Origin: Granulicella sp. | Lineage (GTDB): Bacteria; Acidobacteriota; Terriglobia; Terriglobales; Acidobacteriaceae | Reading direction: 5' to 3' | Assembly: GCA_025408425.1 (NCBI GenBank) | Contig: JANXYX010000003.1 | Coordinates: 62,001-126,000, forward strand | DNA length: 64,000 nucleotides | Translations under genes and position numbers: made by a program | Part shown: one piece after another, positions 1 through 9,083 of the stretch | Position numbering within the stretch: the first letter of the stretch is position 1 | Layout of the letters: every line of letters starts with the position of its first letter | Notes under the pieces: generated by a model | Seen by the model: only the letters and a program-made list of their open reading frames with translations | Told to the model about the DNA's origin: nothing | Databases searched by the model: none

Positions 1-366
1 GATATCCGGATCGGCACAGCGCCAATTCTGGGAACGGTTCTGGGCGAAGAGAACACGGTTGGAGCGCTGGAAGGGCGCACTCCTGCTGGTCCCGTTACGT
101 TTGGCCGTATCAGTACGGATGATGTCGCAGGCAAGATAAAAGCGTATGTTGGCAACGCAAATTTTACGGATGATCCACTTGATACATTTGGGACGCGCGC
201 CGTGGTGCATGTCCCCCGATTGCAGCGATTGATGCAGGTGATTTGCCGCAACGGGTTTGAGCACCATGCTGCGATGAACGGGTCGCACTGTGCGGGCGCA
301 GTGACGGAGGCCCTGGGGAACTATATGGGGTGGGATGTCTACCACCACAACGGGCCATCCGAGTAG
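1..366 (+). CDS. L-fucose isomerase-family protein, C-terminal part
   Basis: The reading frame is open from the first base and ends at TAG 364-366, so only the last 121 residues of a gene starting outside the window are present. The segment carries features I associate with the C-terminal domain of the L-fucose/L-arabinose isomerase family (COG2407): a G-T-V-G/L-x-E-N-T stretch, F-x-R-I-S-T-D-D, F-T-D-D-P-L-x-T-F-G, N-G-F-E-H-H and a closing G-W-D-V-Y-H-H. The family interconverts aldoses and ketoses in the cytoplasm, or is a relative with unknown substrate. The adjacent SorC regulator and SDR fit a deoxysugar or pentose locus. The exact substrate cannot be told from the fragment. Confidence 0.8.
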   Translation, partial: DIRIGTAPILGTVLGEENTVGALEGRTPAGPVTFGRISTDDVAGKIKAYVGNANFTDDPLDTFGTRAVVHVPRLQRLMQVICRNGFEHHAAMNGSHCAGAVTEALGNYMGWDVYHHNGPSE

Positions 367-472
367 CATCGCATCTTAAGGAAAAGATTAGCGCGTCGTG
401 CTTTGAAGCGGGAATCCTGAAGGCTGCCGTCCCGGTTTCGCACAAATCTGCGCTATCGCATAAACATGCAGC

Positions 473-1540
473 GTGTGTGACAATCCTTCTATGTCGCATC
501 TGGATGAAGTCCGGCTGATGGTGAAGGTCGCCCGTATGTACTACGACCAGGGTATCCGGCAGCAGGAGATCACCGAGCGGCTGAATATCCATCAGTCCAC
601 CATCTCCAGGCTGCTGAAGCGAGCCCGGGAGACCAATCTGGTTCGTATCAGCGTTGCCACTCCCCCCGGCGTGTACTCGGAGGTGGAAGAGGCTCTAGAG
701 GCAAGATTTCAACTGAAGGAAGCCATCGTCGTCGACTCTCAGGAAGAAGAAGAGCGGATGGTACGCGACCTCGGCGCTGCTGCGGCATTTTTTGTGGAGA
801 CTACTGTAAAGAAGGGCATGGTTATCGGAATCTCTTCGTGGAGCCGGTCGCTGCTTGCCATGGTTGACGTGATGAACCTCACTGACTGCGGAAAGGGAGG
901 CAAGGTCGTGCAGATTCTTGGTGGTGTCGGCACGACAAGCACCCAGTATTACGCGACTCAGTTGGCGCAACGGCTCGCTGCCAACATTGGTGCCACCCCC
1001 ATTCTTCTCCAGGCGCCCGGGGTGGTCGGGACAGCAGAGGCACGCAGAGTTTTGAGCTCGGATCTTGCGGTACGTCAAGCATCCGACTACTTTGATCAGG
1101 TCGATGTAGCTCTGGTTGGCATCGGGTCGTTGGAGCCATCGAAGCTACTGGCCAGCAGCGGTAATATCTTTTCCCCGGACGAACGTGGAGAGCTGAGGAG
1201 TCTTGGGGCGGTAGGCGATATATGCCTCCGCTTCATCGATGCCCAGGGGCGACCTATTCGATCCAGTCTTATGAGCAGGGTGATCGGCATTGAGCTTGCT
1301 TCGCTCAAGCGAGCGTCTCGGGTGGTCGCTGTCGCGGGCGGCTCTCGCAAGGTCTCTGCCATCCTCGCTGCTTTGACTGGCGGATGGATCAATGTGCTAA
1401 TCACCGATCGCCACACCGCAGAAAAGTTGCTGGTCGCGGATTGGAAGCAGCCCCCGGATCCAATTGGGTCGAAAGAGGTAGCATCAACCGTGCGCAAAGT
1501 TGCTAGCCGTCGGGGTAAAGGCGCAGTTGACCGTCCTTAG
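473..1540 (+). CDS. SorC-family sugar-responsive transcriptional regulator
   Basis: About 350 residues, the normal length for SorC/DeoR-type regulators. An N-terminal helix-turn-helix (roughly residues 20-55, with QQEITERLNIHQSTISRLLK) is followed by a long sugar-phosphate-binding domain containing GISSWSRSL and the late G-x-A-G-G motif. It probably represses or activates a sugar operon in response to a phosphorylated sugar; the isomerase ending 107 bases upstream is the obvious candidate target. The frame opens with GTG at 473; ATG 491 is an equally good start, and neither has a strong ribosome site. It converges on the SDR gene, with 24 bases between them. Confidence 0.85.
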   Translation: MCDNPSMSHLDEVRLMVKVARMYYDQGIRQQEITERLNIHQSTISRLLKRARETNLVRISVATPPGVYSEVEEALEARFQLKEAIVVDSQEEEERMVRDLGAAAAFFVETTVKKGMVIGISSWSRSLLAMVDVMNLTDCGKGGKVVQILGGVGTTSTQYYATQLAQRLAANIGATPILLQAPGVVGTAEARRVLSSDLAVRQASDYFDQVDVALVGIGSLEPSKLLASSGNIFSPDERGELRSLGAVGDICLRFIDAQGRPIRSSLMSRVIGIELASLKRASRVVAVAGGSRKVSAILAALTGGWINVLITDRHTAEKLLVADWKQPPDPIGSKEVASTVRKVASRRGKGAVDRP

Positions 1541-1564
1541 ATCTCGGGCAGCGGCGCACCGGCC

Positions 1565-2341
1565 TTACACCCATCCGCCATCGATCACGTAGCTCTGGTT
1601 TGTAATGGCGGCACTATCATCGGAGGCAAGAAAGAGTACGAGACGCGCTACTTCTTCGGGGAGGATCATTCGCTTGAGTGCTTGCCGTCTCAGCACCTCG
1701 ACGGTATAGGCCTCGGTGAGCCACAACCTCTTCTGCCGCTCCGTCAGAATTGCACCAGGCATCACGCAATTGACGCGGATATTGTGTTTGCCCAACTCGT
1801 GTGCCAATGTTCGCGTCAGCCCGACGATAGCTGACTTGGCGGTCACATAGACCGGTACGCCAGTGGAAGGTATGACCCAGCCGATCGAACTCAAATTGAT
1901 GATCGATCCCCCGCCATTCTTCGTCATTTGCGGAATAACCGCCTGACTCAGAAAGAACTGATGTTTGAGGTTGACTGCGATCGAGTTATCCCAGTACTCC
2001 GACGTAACTTCTTCGATGGTGTGGCGCGTATCGTTTCCCGCGTTGTTGACCAGCACGTCGACACTGCCAAACTCGGTGAGGATTGCTGCGATGGACTCCT
2101 GCAGGGCAGCGATATTCGTCAGATCGCAATGGTAGAAAGTGGGTGCGGGGTGGCCCTTCTGCTGGATATCTCGAACTAGGCTGGCAGCGGCATCGTCTTG
2201 AATGTCGAGGAATGCGACTCTGCTTCCCTGGGCCGCGAAGGCTTCCACAATCTTTTCGCCAATCCCACTCGCTCCCCCGGTCACCACTGCCACCTTGTCG
2301 CGCAGACTTGGGTATGACGCGAACTGCACTGCATGCTCCAT
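1565..2341 (-). CDS. SDR-family NAD(P)-dependent oxidoreductase
   Basis: 258 residues from ATG 2341, chosen because AGCGGAGAG lies just upstream; the open frame extends to 2449 without a ribosome site. It is a classical short-chain dehydrogenase: Rossmann TGGASGIG, NNAGN, the active-site serine in NLSSIG, the catalytic Y-x-x-x-K in YVTAKSA, and a C-terminal IDGGW typical of the family. Beside an L-fucose isomerase-family gene and a SorC regulator it may oxidise a sugar, a deoxysugar acid or a polyol; family members act as 2-keto-3-deoxy-L-fuconate or L-fucose dehydrogenases. The substrate is inference. It is divergent from the carboxylesterase. Confidence 0.85.
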   Translation of the reverse strand: MEHAVQFASYPSLRDKVAVVTGGASGIGEKIVEAFAAQGSRVAFLDIQDDAAASLVRDIQQKGHPAPTFYHCDLTNIAALQESIAAILTEFGSVDVLVNNAGNDTRHTIEEVTSEYWDNSIAVNLKHQFFLSQAVIPQMTKNGGGSIINLSSIGWVIPSTGVPVYVTAKSAIVGLTRTLAHELGKHNIRVNCVMPGAILTERQKRLWLTEAYTVEVLRRQALKRMILPEEVARLVLFLASDDSAAITNQSYVIDGGWV

Positions 2342-2509
2342 CGCAATCTCTCCGCTTACCACCTGTAACTGAGTACAGGAAAATTTGTTCTGATTCGCTA
2401 TAAGTAATTTACTGCCTGCCTTAGTCCGAGGCAGTATAGCTTCGTACAAGACGAATGCTTCGGGCTTCGAAAGAGTACACTGTCACACGCGGAGCGTATC
2501 GAACAAACA

Positions 2510-4099
2510 ATGAATCGGAAGATCATGAATCCAAGTCTAAGAACCCTGTTTGCCGCATTATTGGCGGCTCCAATCGTCTTTTCCACTCAACTTGCGGCAG
2601 CTGAGAATAGGGCTCTTGAGATCAAGACTCAGCAGGGTAAGGTTGAAGGCACAACAAGTGGCGCGGTTCGAGTATTTCTGGGCATCCCGTATGCAACGCC
2701 ACCTGTAGGCGTGCTGCGCTGGAAGCCTCCGGTTCCCGCGGCGAAGTGGAAAGGGGTGCGTCAGGCCACAGAGTTTGGCTCCCATTGCATGCAGCCCAAG
2801 CTTTATGCTGACATGATCTTTCGCGACCCGGGTATCAGCGAGGATTGCCTCACGCTGAATGTCTGGACCCCTGCGAAGGACAGGGGTGCCAAGCTGCCAG
2901 TGATGGTGTGGATCTTCGGCGGTGGTTTCGTCACCGGAGGAACCTCCGAGCCGCGGCAGGACGGCGCAAACCTTGCGAAGAATGGCGTAATCGTAGTCAC
3001 CATGAACTACCGTTTGGGCATCTTCGGCTTCTTTGCACACGATGCCCTCGCCGCCGAATCCGGACAAAATGCTGCTGGCAACTACGGCCTGCTCGATCAG
3101 TCGTTGGCCCTGAAATGGGTTCAGCAAAACATCAAGGCTTTTGGCGGCGATCCCTCGAATGTCACCCTGTTTGGTGAGAGTGCAGGTTCGTTCTCAGTGA
3201 GCGCCCAGATGGCCTCACCCCTGGCGAAAGGCCTCTTTCAGAGGGTGATCGGCGAGAGCGGTGGTGCGCTCTACAGCAGTGGCCTGTCATTCCCACCCTT
3301 GAAGGAGGTTGCTGCCAAAGATTCCGCGTTCGCGCAATCCATGCTCTCCGCGACAACGCTCGACCAGCTTCGCGCGATTCCTGCTCAGCAGTTGCTGGAC
3401 GCGGCGACGAAGAAGCCGGAGAACGGCGCTTCGGTTCGCTTCGGACCAGATGTGGATGGCTACTTTCTGCCCGAGAGTGTCCCGGCAATCTTTGCGGCGG
3501 GAAGGCAGAATGACGTTCCCATGTTGGCTGGCTGGAATCGTGACGAAGGCGGTATCGCATCAACGACCACGCCAGAGTCTTTCGCGTCCGACGTGACAAA
3601 GCAGTTCGGCGATCGCGCCAACGAGGCGCTGCTGCTCTATCCAGCAACGGATCAATCCGAGGCTGTCCGGTCGGCGTCCGATCTCGCAGGTGATCGGTTT
3701 ATCGCGTACTCCACCTGGCGTTGGCTTGAGGCGCAGGTCACCACGGGCAAGCAGCCCGTGTATCGCTACCGGTTCGATCTTGCGCCGCCCGCTGACCCCA
3801 ATCATCCTGGTGGTCTGGCTGCGTATCACTCTTCGGAAATCCCTTACGTCTTTGGAGATCTCGATCTGCTCAACGGTTTTGCCTGGAGAACAGAAGACCA
3901 TCGCCTAAGCGAGCAAATGCAGAAATACTGGACGAACTTCGCTCGTACAGGGGATCCAAACGGACAGGATCTGGCTAAGTGGCCAGTCTACTCACCTTCA
4001 TCCGGCTGGCAGGTAATGCACTTGGGTCCGGAACCTATGGCGGCGACGGATAAGAATCGATCGAGATATCTACTCTTGGATAGCATCTGGGGTAAATAG
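2510..4099 (+). CDS. Secreted type-B carboxylesterase
   Basis: 529 residues with a cleavable signal peptide (about 1-31, ending QLAAA), so probably periplasmic or secreted. It has the type-B carboxylesterase (alpha/beta hydrolase) marks: FLGIPYATPPVG, the SEDCLTLNVW-type segment, an oxyanion-hole G-G-G-F, and the nucleophile serine at residue 224 in GESAGS. The later H-x-S-E-I-P-Y-V-F-G block and a C-terminal NFARTGDPN are also typical. It hydrolyses carboxylic esters; natural substrates could be acyl or aryl esters from plant matter. ATG 2525 is an alternative start giving a slightly shorter signal peptide. A terminator-like hairpin follows. Confidence 0.88.
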   Translation: MNRKIMNPSLRTLFAALLAAPIVFSTQLAAAENRALEIKTQQGKVEGTTSGAVRVFLGIPYATPPVGVLRWKPPVPAAKWKGVRQATEFGSHCMQPKLYADMIFRDPGISEDCLTLNVWTPAKDRGAKLPVMVWIFGGGFVTGGTSEPRQDGANLAKNGVIVVTMNYRLGIFGFFAHDALAAESGQNAAGNYGLLDQSLALKWVQQNIKAFGGDPSNVTLFGESAGSFSVSAQMASPLAKGLFQRVIGESGGALYSSGLSFPPLKEVAAKDSAFAQSMLSATTLDQLRAIPAQQLLDAATKKPENGASVRFGPDVDGYFLPESVPAIFAAGRQNDVPMLAGWNRDEGGIASTTTPESFASDVTKQFGDRANEALLLYPATDQSEAVRSASDLAGDRFIAYSTWRWLEAQVTTGKQPVYRYRFDLAPPADPNHPGGLAAYHSSEIPYVFGDLDLLNGFAWRTEDHRLSEQMQKYWTNFARTGDPNGQDLAKWPVYSPSSGWQVMHLGPEPMAATDKNRSRYLLLDSIWGK

Positions 4100-4319
4100 C
4101 TCAACCTCAATCATTTTTAGAATCGATGTAACGGTTTAGACATCTCCGGCACTATTCAAATAGTAGCGAGATCAAATCGGCTACCCGTATCCCTTCAAAT
4201 ATAGTCAGCGCTGGGATACGACGATAAAGACTACAGCCACTATCTCGTACCGGCTTGACGGATGCAGTTGATCTTCGATGTCAGGTTGTCAGAGTCCTCC
4301 TCCTTGGTTCTCGACCTGT

Positions 4320-4356
4320 GAAGCCCGGCGTCCTCCAGCGTCGGGCTTCCGTTTTG
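4320..4356 (+). terminator. Intrinsic terminator after the carboxylesterase
   Basis: An 11-bp stem (4320-4330 with 4339-4349, one G-U pair) with an 8-base loop is followed by CCGTTTT. The rest of the gap 4100-4393 shows no gene, and the hairpin can serve the esterase transcript. Confidence 0.6.
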
Positions 4357-4393
4357 GTCTATCCCAGGTTAAGTAGTTTGTTCGTCGCAGCAG

Positions 4394-6919
4394 CTACGCT
4401 CCGGCATACAGCTGGAACGGGGCCCAGTACAGCGGTTTGCGAAAGACCCCTCCTGCGTGAATCATGGCGAGCTTCGCCGCGCGTAGTGCTTCGTCTGGCT
4501 CGATACCCTTAGTCAATCCGCCGTAGAGGTGATCCATCAGTTGGGGAGTGGAGGCATCGCTGACCTCCCACATCGCACCAATCACTTCGTGCGAACCCGC
4601 GCGAAGAAACGCCCAGGCCAGCCCCACCAGTCCCTCTCCCGAGTAGTCCCGCAGACCCGATCCATAGCATGCCGAGAGCGTCACCAGATCGGCATGCAAG
4701 CCCTGCTTCAGAACGTCTCGAGCATACAGTTTGTAAGCGCCTGCTTCGCCATGATCTCGCGAAAGCACTACCGCTGAATCAAGCGGGCTGGTCACACTGG
4801 CCGTTGCGTGCGCCACAAAGTGGATATATGAGAAATGCCCAGGCTGGGCATCCTGATAGGCCGCGGGTGATGCCTCTGTCGCGGTAAATACCGTGCGGTG
4901 ATTGGCATCGAAGTGCCCGGCGATATTCGCAACCTCTGACGATGCATTTGCCAGTTCCGCGTACTCATCTTTGCGATAGACCGGATCGCCAATTAGCAGG
5001 ATGCGCCGATCGGCCTCTCGCATCCTGACGACTACCCTTGCGGAAAGCAGCCGCAGCGATTTCGCATTGGTAATAGTGACGTCTTCGATCCAGTAATGCG
5101 GCTGTTGCCCGCCGGCGATCAATGTCTCGAAGTTGAGGTTGTTCAGGCCTTCATCCCCAACGATGAACACTCGTTCCCCGTGGTGGATCAGACTCTCCGC
5201 CGGGCGTACGAGGTAGCTATAAAGCGCCTGCGCTGGCGAGTCTTTCTGGGCCAGCAGATCCTTCGAGGCCAGGATCGCCTTCGTCTGCTGCTGGACCAGC
5301 GGCAAGATTGTCTCACGACCCGGCAACTCGTAAAACTCTTCCCGGCCAGCCGTGATGGCCCACAGGTACGAGACCTTCGGCCGCAGAGAGTACACCAGCA
5401 CAGTCGCATGCATGCGTGCAGCAACCGAGCGGGCATGTACGTCTTGCGAGGCCTGCAGGGCCTGCTTGATCGGCGATGACTTTAGCCCGTCCAATAGCGA
5501 CTCCGCGCGGCTTGCATCCACCACGTTCAAGGCTTCGCCTGTCCGGTGTTCGCGGATAAGGTGCTCCATATAGTTGTCATAAAGATCGGCACCATTCTCC
5601 AGAAAGGGTAACGTCGATTCGACACTGGTCAGTGATTCCCGTTGCTGATGAAATGTATCGATCGCACGTCGGAACCAGCGATCGGCTTCGCGGGACTGGC
5701 CGGTTTCGGAGTAGATCTGGGCCAGATTGCTCTCCGTCGCCCAGCGAAGGGAAGGAAAATTCGTAGTGCTCTCTTCAAGCTCGAGCAATAGCTTGGTTGC
5801 TCCGGGTTTATCCCCTCTGGCAACCAGTAGCAGAGCACTCAACAACTTCGGCTCCAGCCTTTGCGAGTTGTTCTGGCTCAAGGATGCTACTCGGATCGCT
5901 TCGCGTGCGTGGCCCTCGGCGGCATTCAGGTCTCCAGCCCTCAATAGGAGAAACCCAAGATTCACATGGGCATCGAGTATCTCTTCCTGATTCGGAATCG
6001 ATTGAGCCAGAGTCAGTGTTCGCTCGTAAAAAGACCGTGCGGCGTTCAGGTCTCCCAACCTGTACTCACTCATACCGGCGTTGTTCAGCCAGTGGACCTG
6101 ATCACTGGGGGCGCCCAATGTAGCTGCCTGCCTCTCGGCTTCTTCGGAGTAGGTGAGCGATTGCTGAAAATCTCCAAGCTTGTAATAGGCCCACCCGATG
6201 TCCCCGGAGGCTTTTTCAAGCATCATTTGTGCGCCGATCGACTTGGCTAATTCAGACGACTCCTTGAAGTTTGCCAGCGCATCCTCGTAGTGCTCTTCGA
6301 GGAGTGCTACGTGTCCAAGATTTAGCGAAGGTTGCGTCTGAATAAACCGATTGTTGCTACGGCGCGCCGCCACCAGCGCAGCCTGAAATGCCCTGTCAGC
6401 ATCGTCGAGATCTCCCCGCTCAACGTCTATGTTTCCTTTCGCAATCAGAATCTCCGCCCGCAGAGAATCGTCAGCGAACCCACGCTCCGCCTCCGACAGA
6501 GTCTTTGCGGCTTGTTCGATAGACCCCGTCCGGGCTTGCGCAATAGACAGCAGTACTTTTTGTCTTTTTTGGGACTCCGCAGAGGAATCCGCAGGAAGCG
6601 GTTGCAGCAGTGGGCCCAGGGCCTCGCTACTCCTGCCCTGGTAGATCAGGATCTTAGCCGATTCGAGGCGAAACGAAGCCGCCCATTCCGGGCGGCTTGC
6701 TTTGAACTGTTGGTACGCTGCTTCAGAGTGACTTCCTGCCTGGGAGAGTTCTCCAGAAAGAAATTCCTTTTCTATCTGCACATACACCGCTTTTGGGTCT
6801 GCTTGCGGCGTACGCCGGCAGCCCGTGCACGCCATCAACAGAAGACTTCCGATCGTTACGGTACGCCAACCCCATTGGAGTCCGCGGTTCCAAAGCTCAG
6901 ATCGCCTGTGGCGATGCAC
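4394..6919 (-). CDS. TPR-repeat lipoprotein with C-terminal CHAT (caspase-like) domain
   Basis: 841 residues from GTG 6919. This start overlaps the preceding gene by 64 bases but gives a lipoprotein-type signal: hydrophobic VTIGSLLL, then the lipobox LMAC. Residues about 60-480 form a run of tetratricopeptide repeats (recurring A-x-x-x-Y-x-x-L-x-x-Y and N-L-G or N-A-G patterns). The C-terminal third is a CHAT domain with the candidate catalytic dyad His704 (HFVAHA) and Cys751 (LSACYGS), then G-E-G-L-x-G-L-A-W-A-F-L-x-A-G. CHAT domains are caspase-related proteases usually regulated by fused TPRs. It is the last gene of a sigma/anti-sigma cassette. Export as a lipoprotein is inferred; if ATG 6859 were used, no signal would remain. 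Confidence 0.85.
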   Translation of the reverse strand: MHRHRRSELWNRGLQWGWRTVTIGSLLLMACTGCRRTPQADPKAVYVQIEKEFLSGELSQAGSHSEAAYQQFKASRPEWAASFRLESAKILIYQGRSSEALGPLLQPLPADSSAESQKRQKVLLSIAQARTGSIEQAAKTLSEAERGFADDSLRAEILIAKGNIDVERGDLDDADRAFQAALVAARRSNNRFIQTQPSLNLGHVALLEEHYEDALANFKESSELAKSIGAQMMLEKASGDIGWAYYKLGDFQQSLTYSEEAERQAATLGAPSDQVHWLNNAGMSEYRLGDLNAARSFYERTLTLAQSIPNQEEILDAHVNLGFLLLRAGDLNAAEGHAREAIRVASLSQNNSQRLEPKLLSALLLVARGDKPGATKLLLELEESTTNFPSLRWATESNLAQIYSETGQSREADRWFRRAIDTFHQQRESLTSVESTLPFLENGADLYDNYMEHLIREHRTGEALNVVDASRAESLLDGLKSSPIKQALQASQDVHARSVAARMHATVLVYSLRPKVSYLWAITAGREEFYELPGRETILPLVQQQTKAILASKDLLAQKDSPAQALYSYLVRPAESLIHHGERVFIVGDEGLNNLNFETLIAGGQQPHYWIEDVTITNAKSLRLLSARVVVRMREADRRILLIGDPVYRKDEYAELANASSEVANIAGHFDANHRTVFTATEASPAAYQDAQPGHFSYIHFVAHATASVTSPLDSAVVLSRDHGEAGAYKLYARDVLKQGLHADLVTLSACYGSGLRDYSGEGLVGLAWAFLRAGSHEVIGAMWEVSDASTPQLMDHLYGGLTKGIEPDEALRAAKLAMIHAGGVFRKPLYWAPFQLYAGA

Positions 6920-7674
6920 CCCATCTCGATCCGCATCATCGTCAGCTTGTAAGAGTTGTGATCGAGTGTCAGTTCGCCAAGAAAGATATTGCCCAGGTCG
7001 GGAACAGAGATGACGTGGCCAATGGAGCTTGCGTCCCCGACTCCCTGCAACTCTTCTACCAGGGAGCATAGGACGTACCCTCGCTTCTCGCGTTCCTCTG
7101 CTGACTGAACCCAGCCGTACCTTGCCTTGAGCCATTCCGGAGCATCTTTCGCTTCCGCAATTCTACGGCTCTGGGCGGTAGCCTTCTGGAGAAAGTTCTC
7201 ATTCCGGGTAAATGGCCGGTCGGGAAACCTTCCTCCGTCGACGTTGAGAATGTCGAGGTTCAGTTTCGGATGGATCGTATGCCCATTAATCCGAAGATTG
7301 ATGAACTGGACTCCGATAAATGAGACTTTGGGGGTGTAGCCCACCAAGGGATGCTCGACCGCGAGACGCGACACGATACGGTCCGCCGTAACGACCTCCA
7401 GAACATTCAAGTTCTCTACGACGGCGGTGGTCAGGGTCGTCCAGTTTCCAGTAGCTTTGTCCACTGCGCCCGAGATGTGGGAGTAGGCTCTTTCAACCGA
7501 GACGATGGGATCGAGTCGGTAAGAGTCAAGGCTTGAGCTAACCAGGCCACCGGCCTGCGCCAGTGACGAAGAGGCTGCGGTACTGATGATGGTTTCGAAT
7601 GGGTGGGTCAAACGGCCGCCCAAAGGGCTGGCATCCGAGTGATAGTAAAACTGTCTCGTTGTGCTGGCGTTCAT
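6856..7674 (-). CDS. Unrecognised protein of the sigma/CHAT cassette
   Basis: 272 residues, not confidently assigned. It has no signal peptide at the annotated ATG and no clear membrane segment. The central part (around residues 90-140) reads VVTADRIVSRL followed by a beta-rich VSFIGVQFINLRINGH stretch, which faintly recalls choice-of-anchor P proteins; I treat that as a lead only. The C-terminal half includes a charged helix (WLKARYGWVQSAEEREKRGY) and a beta-rich end. It lies between the anti-sigma gene (46 bases upstream) and the CHAT gene, whose start it overlaps, so the three are probably co-transcribed and may act together. Confidence 0.7.
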   Translation of the reverse strand: MNASTTRQFYYHSDASPLGGRLTHPFETIISTAASSSLAQAGGLVSSSLDSYRLDPIVSVERAYSHISGAVDKATGNWTTLTTAVVENLNVLEVVTADRIVSRLAVEHPLVGYTPKVSFIGVQFINLRINGHTIHPKLNLDILNVDGGRFPDRPFTRNENFLQKATAQSRRIAEAKDAPEWLKARYGWVQSAEEREKRGYVLCSLVEELQGVGDASSIGHVISVPDLGNIFLGELTLDHNSYKLTMMRIEMGCIATGDLSFGTADSNGVGVP

Positions 7675-7720
7675 GCGTTCTCCACTTTTCGTATCGGTTT
7701 AATTTGCGGATCGACAACTA

Positions 7721-8410
7721 CTACTGAATCTTCACTTGGAATGCGTACCGAGTAAGGTCAACCAGCTTAGCATTAGAACTCGCATTGGACGTTGACCCTT
7801 GAATGAGCAGCGTGTTCAGTCCGTCCGTCGTTATGTCGGCAGGAACACGTATCAGTACCGCATCGGCGGCTTGCTGGGGAGTAATCGCCGTCTGCCAAAC
7901 CAGCCTTCCCGACGGCGAATAAAGCGAACACTCATAGCTGGTAAACCCAGTTCGTCCGGGAAAGTCGACCGAGAGTAGGAATGACCCATGCTGCGGCGCG
8001 GTAATCTCTGGCACGCCATCGCCACGGGCTCCCGCGCTCGCCAGCACCAGATTATTTAGAACTGCAGGAGTCTGTGCCTGCGCCAACTCTTGCCGCATTC
8101 GGGGCATCAGCACCAGAGTCTGTGTGGCAATTACCAGCAGGCATGCCGCCAACGCCGGCCCTAGAACCCAGGGAGCCAGCAACTTGTTGAACCAACTCGC
8201 TACCGGATCTGCTTTGGAGGAAGGAATGCCCAGCGGATTGCTCAACTCGACTCGGGTAGCCTCAATAAATGCGACGCCAGCTTTCAACTTACCCGTACAC
8301 TCCTGACATTCGAAGAGGTGCTCTTCGAATCTGTCCAGCGTCGCCCCGCTCAATTCTCCAAGCAGGTAACGCTCTACGGCCATCTCTCTCACTGCATCTG
8401 AGTGATTCAT
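7721..8410 (-). CDS. Membrane anti-sigma factor with putative zinc finger
   Basis: 229 residues. The N-terminus (about 1-50) has the zf-HC2 pattern H-L-F-E-C-Q-E-C, the histidine-x3-cysteine-x2-cysteine zinc site of ZAS-type anti-sigma factors. A single membrane span follows near residues 75-100 (VLGPALAACLLVIATQTLV), then about 125 residues predicted to be periplasmic. Such proteins hold an ECF sigma factor at the membrane until degraded or rearranged. It directly follows the sigma factor gene, the usual order of a cognate pair. The periplasmic domain is unlike any sensor I recognise. Confidence 0.8.
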   Translation of the reverse strand: MNHSDAVREMAVERYLLGELSGATLDRFEEHLFECQECTGKLKAGVAFIEATRVELSNPLGIPSSKADPVASWFNKLLAPWVLGPALAACLLVIATQTLVLMPRMRQELAQAQTPAVLNNLVLASAGARGDGVPEITAPQHGSFLLSVDFPGRTGFTSYECSLYSPSGRLVWQTAITPQQAADAVLIRVPADITTDGLNTLLIQGSTSNASSNAKLVDLTRYAFQVKIQ

Positions 8411-8510
8411 CGAAGAAACCTCTACGTATTACTACCGCTAGTTAAAATAGTGCCTGGCGTGTGCTATTCGTTTCATTTCAGAAAAGTTTTCATTGTGTCG
8501 CGGCCAATGA

Positions 8511-9083
8511 CTAATACTGGTTCGTGCCTACGCGCTTGATGTACATGGTTCGAAATGAGCCCTTGGCGCGATGGAGCAGCACCCTCAAGTACTCGCGTTC
8601 GACCCCCAACTCACGGCATACCTCATCTTTATTTCGCTCTTCCAGGAACACTGCCCGCAGCAGCCTTCGGTCACGCTCATTCAAAGCATTGAGAACCTGC
8701 TTTACGACCATCCGGCTATCTTCCGATAGGACTTCATTCAGAGCGTCTGGTCTGTGGTCTACCAGAAGTGCCGCCGTCTCCTCCTCCAGCCCGTCAACGC
8801 GGCCGGAGGCCCGATATTGCTCCATTAGTACATGGTTGCAGATTGAATTCACTAGCGGTCCTAATCGTTCCGCATGCCGGAGTCCTCCATCGCTTCGTAT
8901 CAGTGAGAGCGTGCGTGAAAAAGTTTCCTGCCGTACGTCATCGATCATCTCTGGCGCGTGTAGTTTCGACCGCAGCTTCAGCGTGATCAACTCGGTGAAA
9001 TACCCCACAAAGTGCTGTTCCGTCGGCGGATCCCCCGATCGAAGCCTGCTGACATAGGACGCATCGAATGTTTCGAAGTTCAC
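8511..9083 (-). CDS. ECF-like sigma-70 family RNA polymerase sigma factor
   Basis: 190 residues with region 2 (about 25-95; DDVRQETFSRTL is the polymerase-binding and -10-recognising helix) and region 4 (about 125-185; helix-turn-helix KDEVCRELGVEREYLRVLLHRAK). It lacks regions 1 and 3, as ECF factors do. It heads a four-gene minus-strand cassette with an anti-sigma factor, an unknown protein and a TPR-CHAT lipoprotein. AGGAAAGG lies upstream of the ATG. The likely role is to turn on this cassette and other targets when the anti-sigma is relieved; the inducing signal is unknown. Confidence 0.85.
   Translation of the reverse strand: MNFETFDASYVSRLRSGDPPTEQHFVGYFTELITLKLRSKLHAPEMIDDVRQETFSRTLSLIRSDGGLRHAERLGPLVNSICNHVLMEQYRASGRVDGLEEETAALLVDHRPDALNEVLSEDSRMVVKQVLNALNERDRRLLRAVFLEERNKDEVCRELGVEREYLRVLLHRAKGSFRTMYIKRVGTNQY

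Noticed and set aside
4220..4350. Possible tRNA before the GC-rich hairpin (a GGTTC-like stretch near 4302)
   Set aside because: No acceptor, D or anticodon stems could be paired around it; the GC-rich part is a simple terminator.
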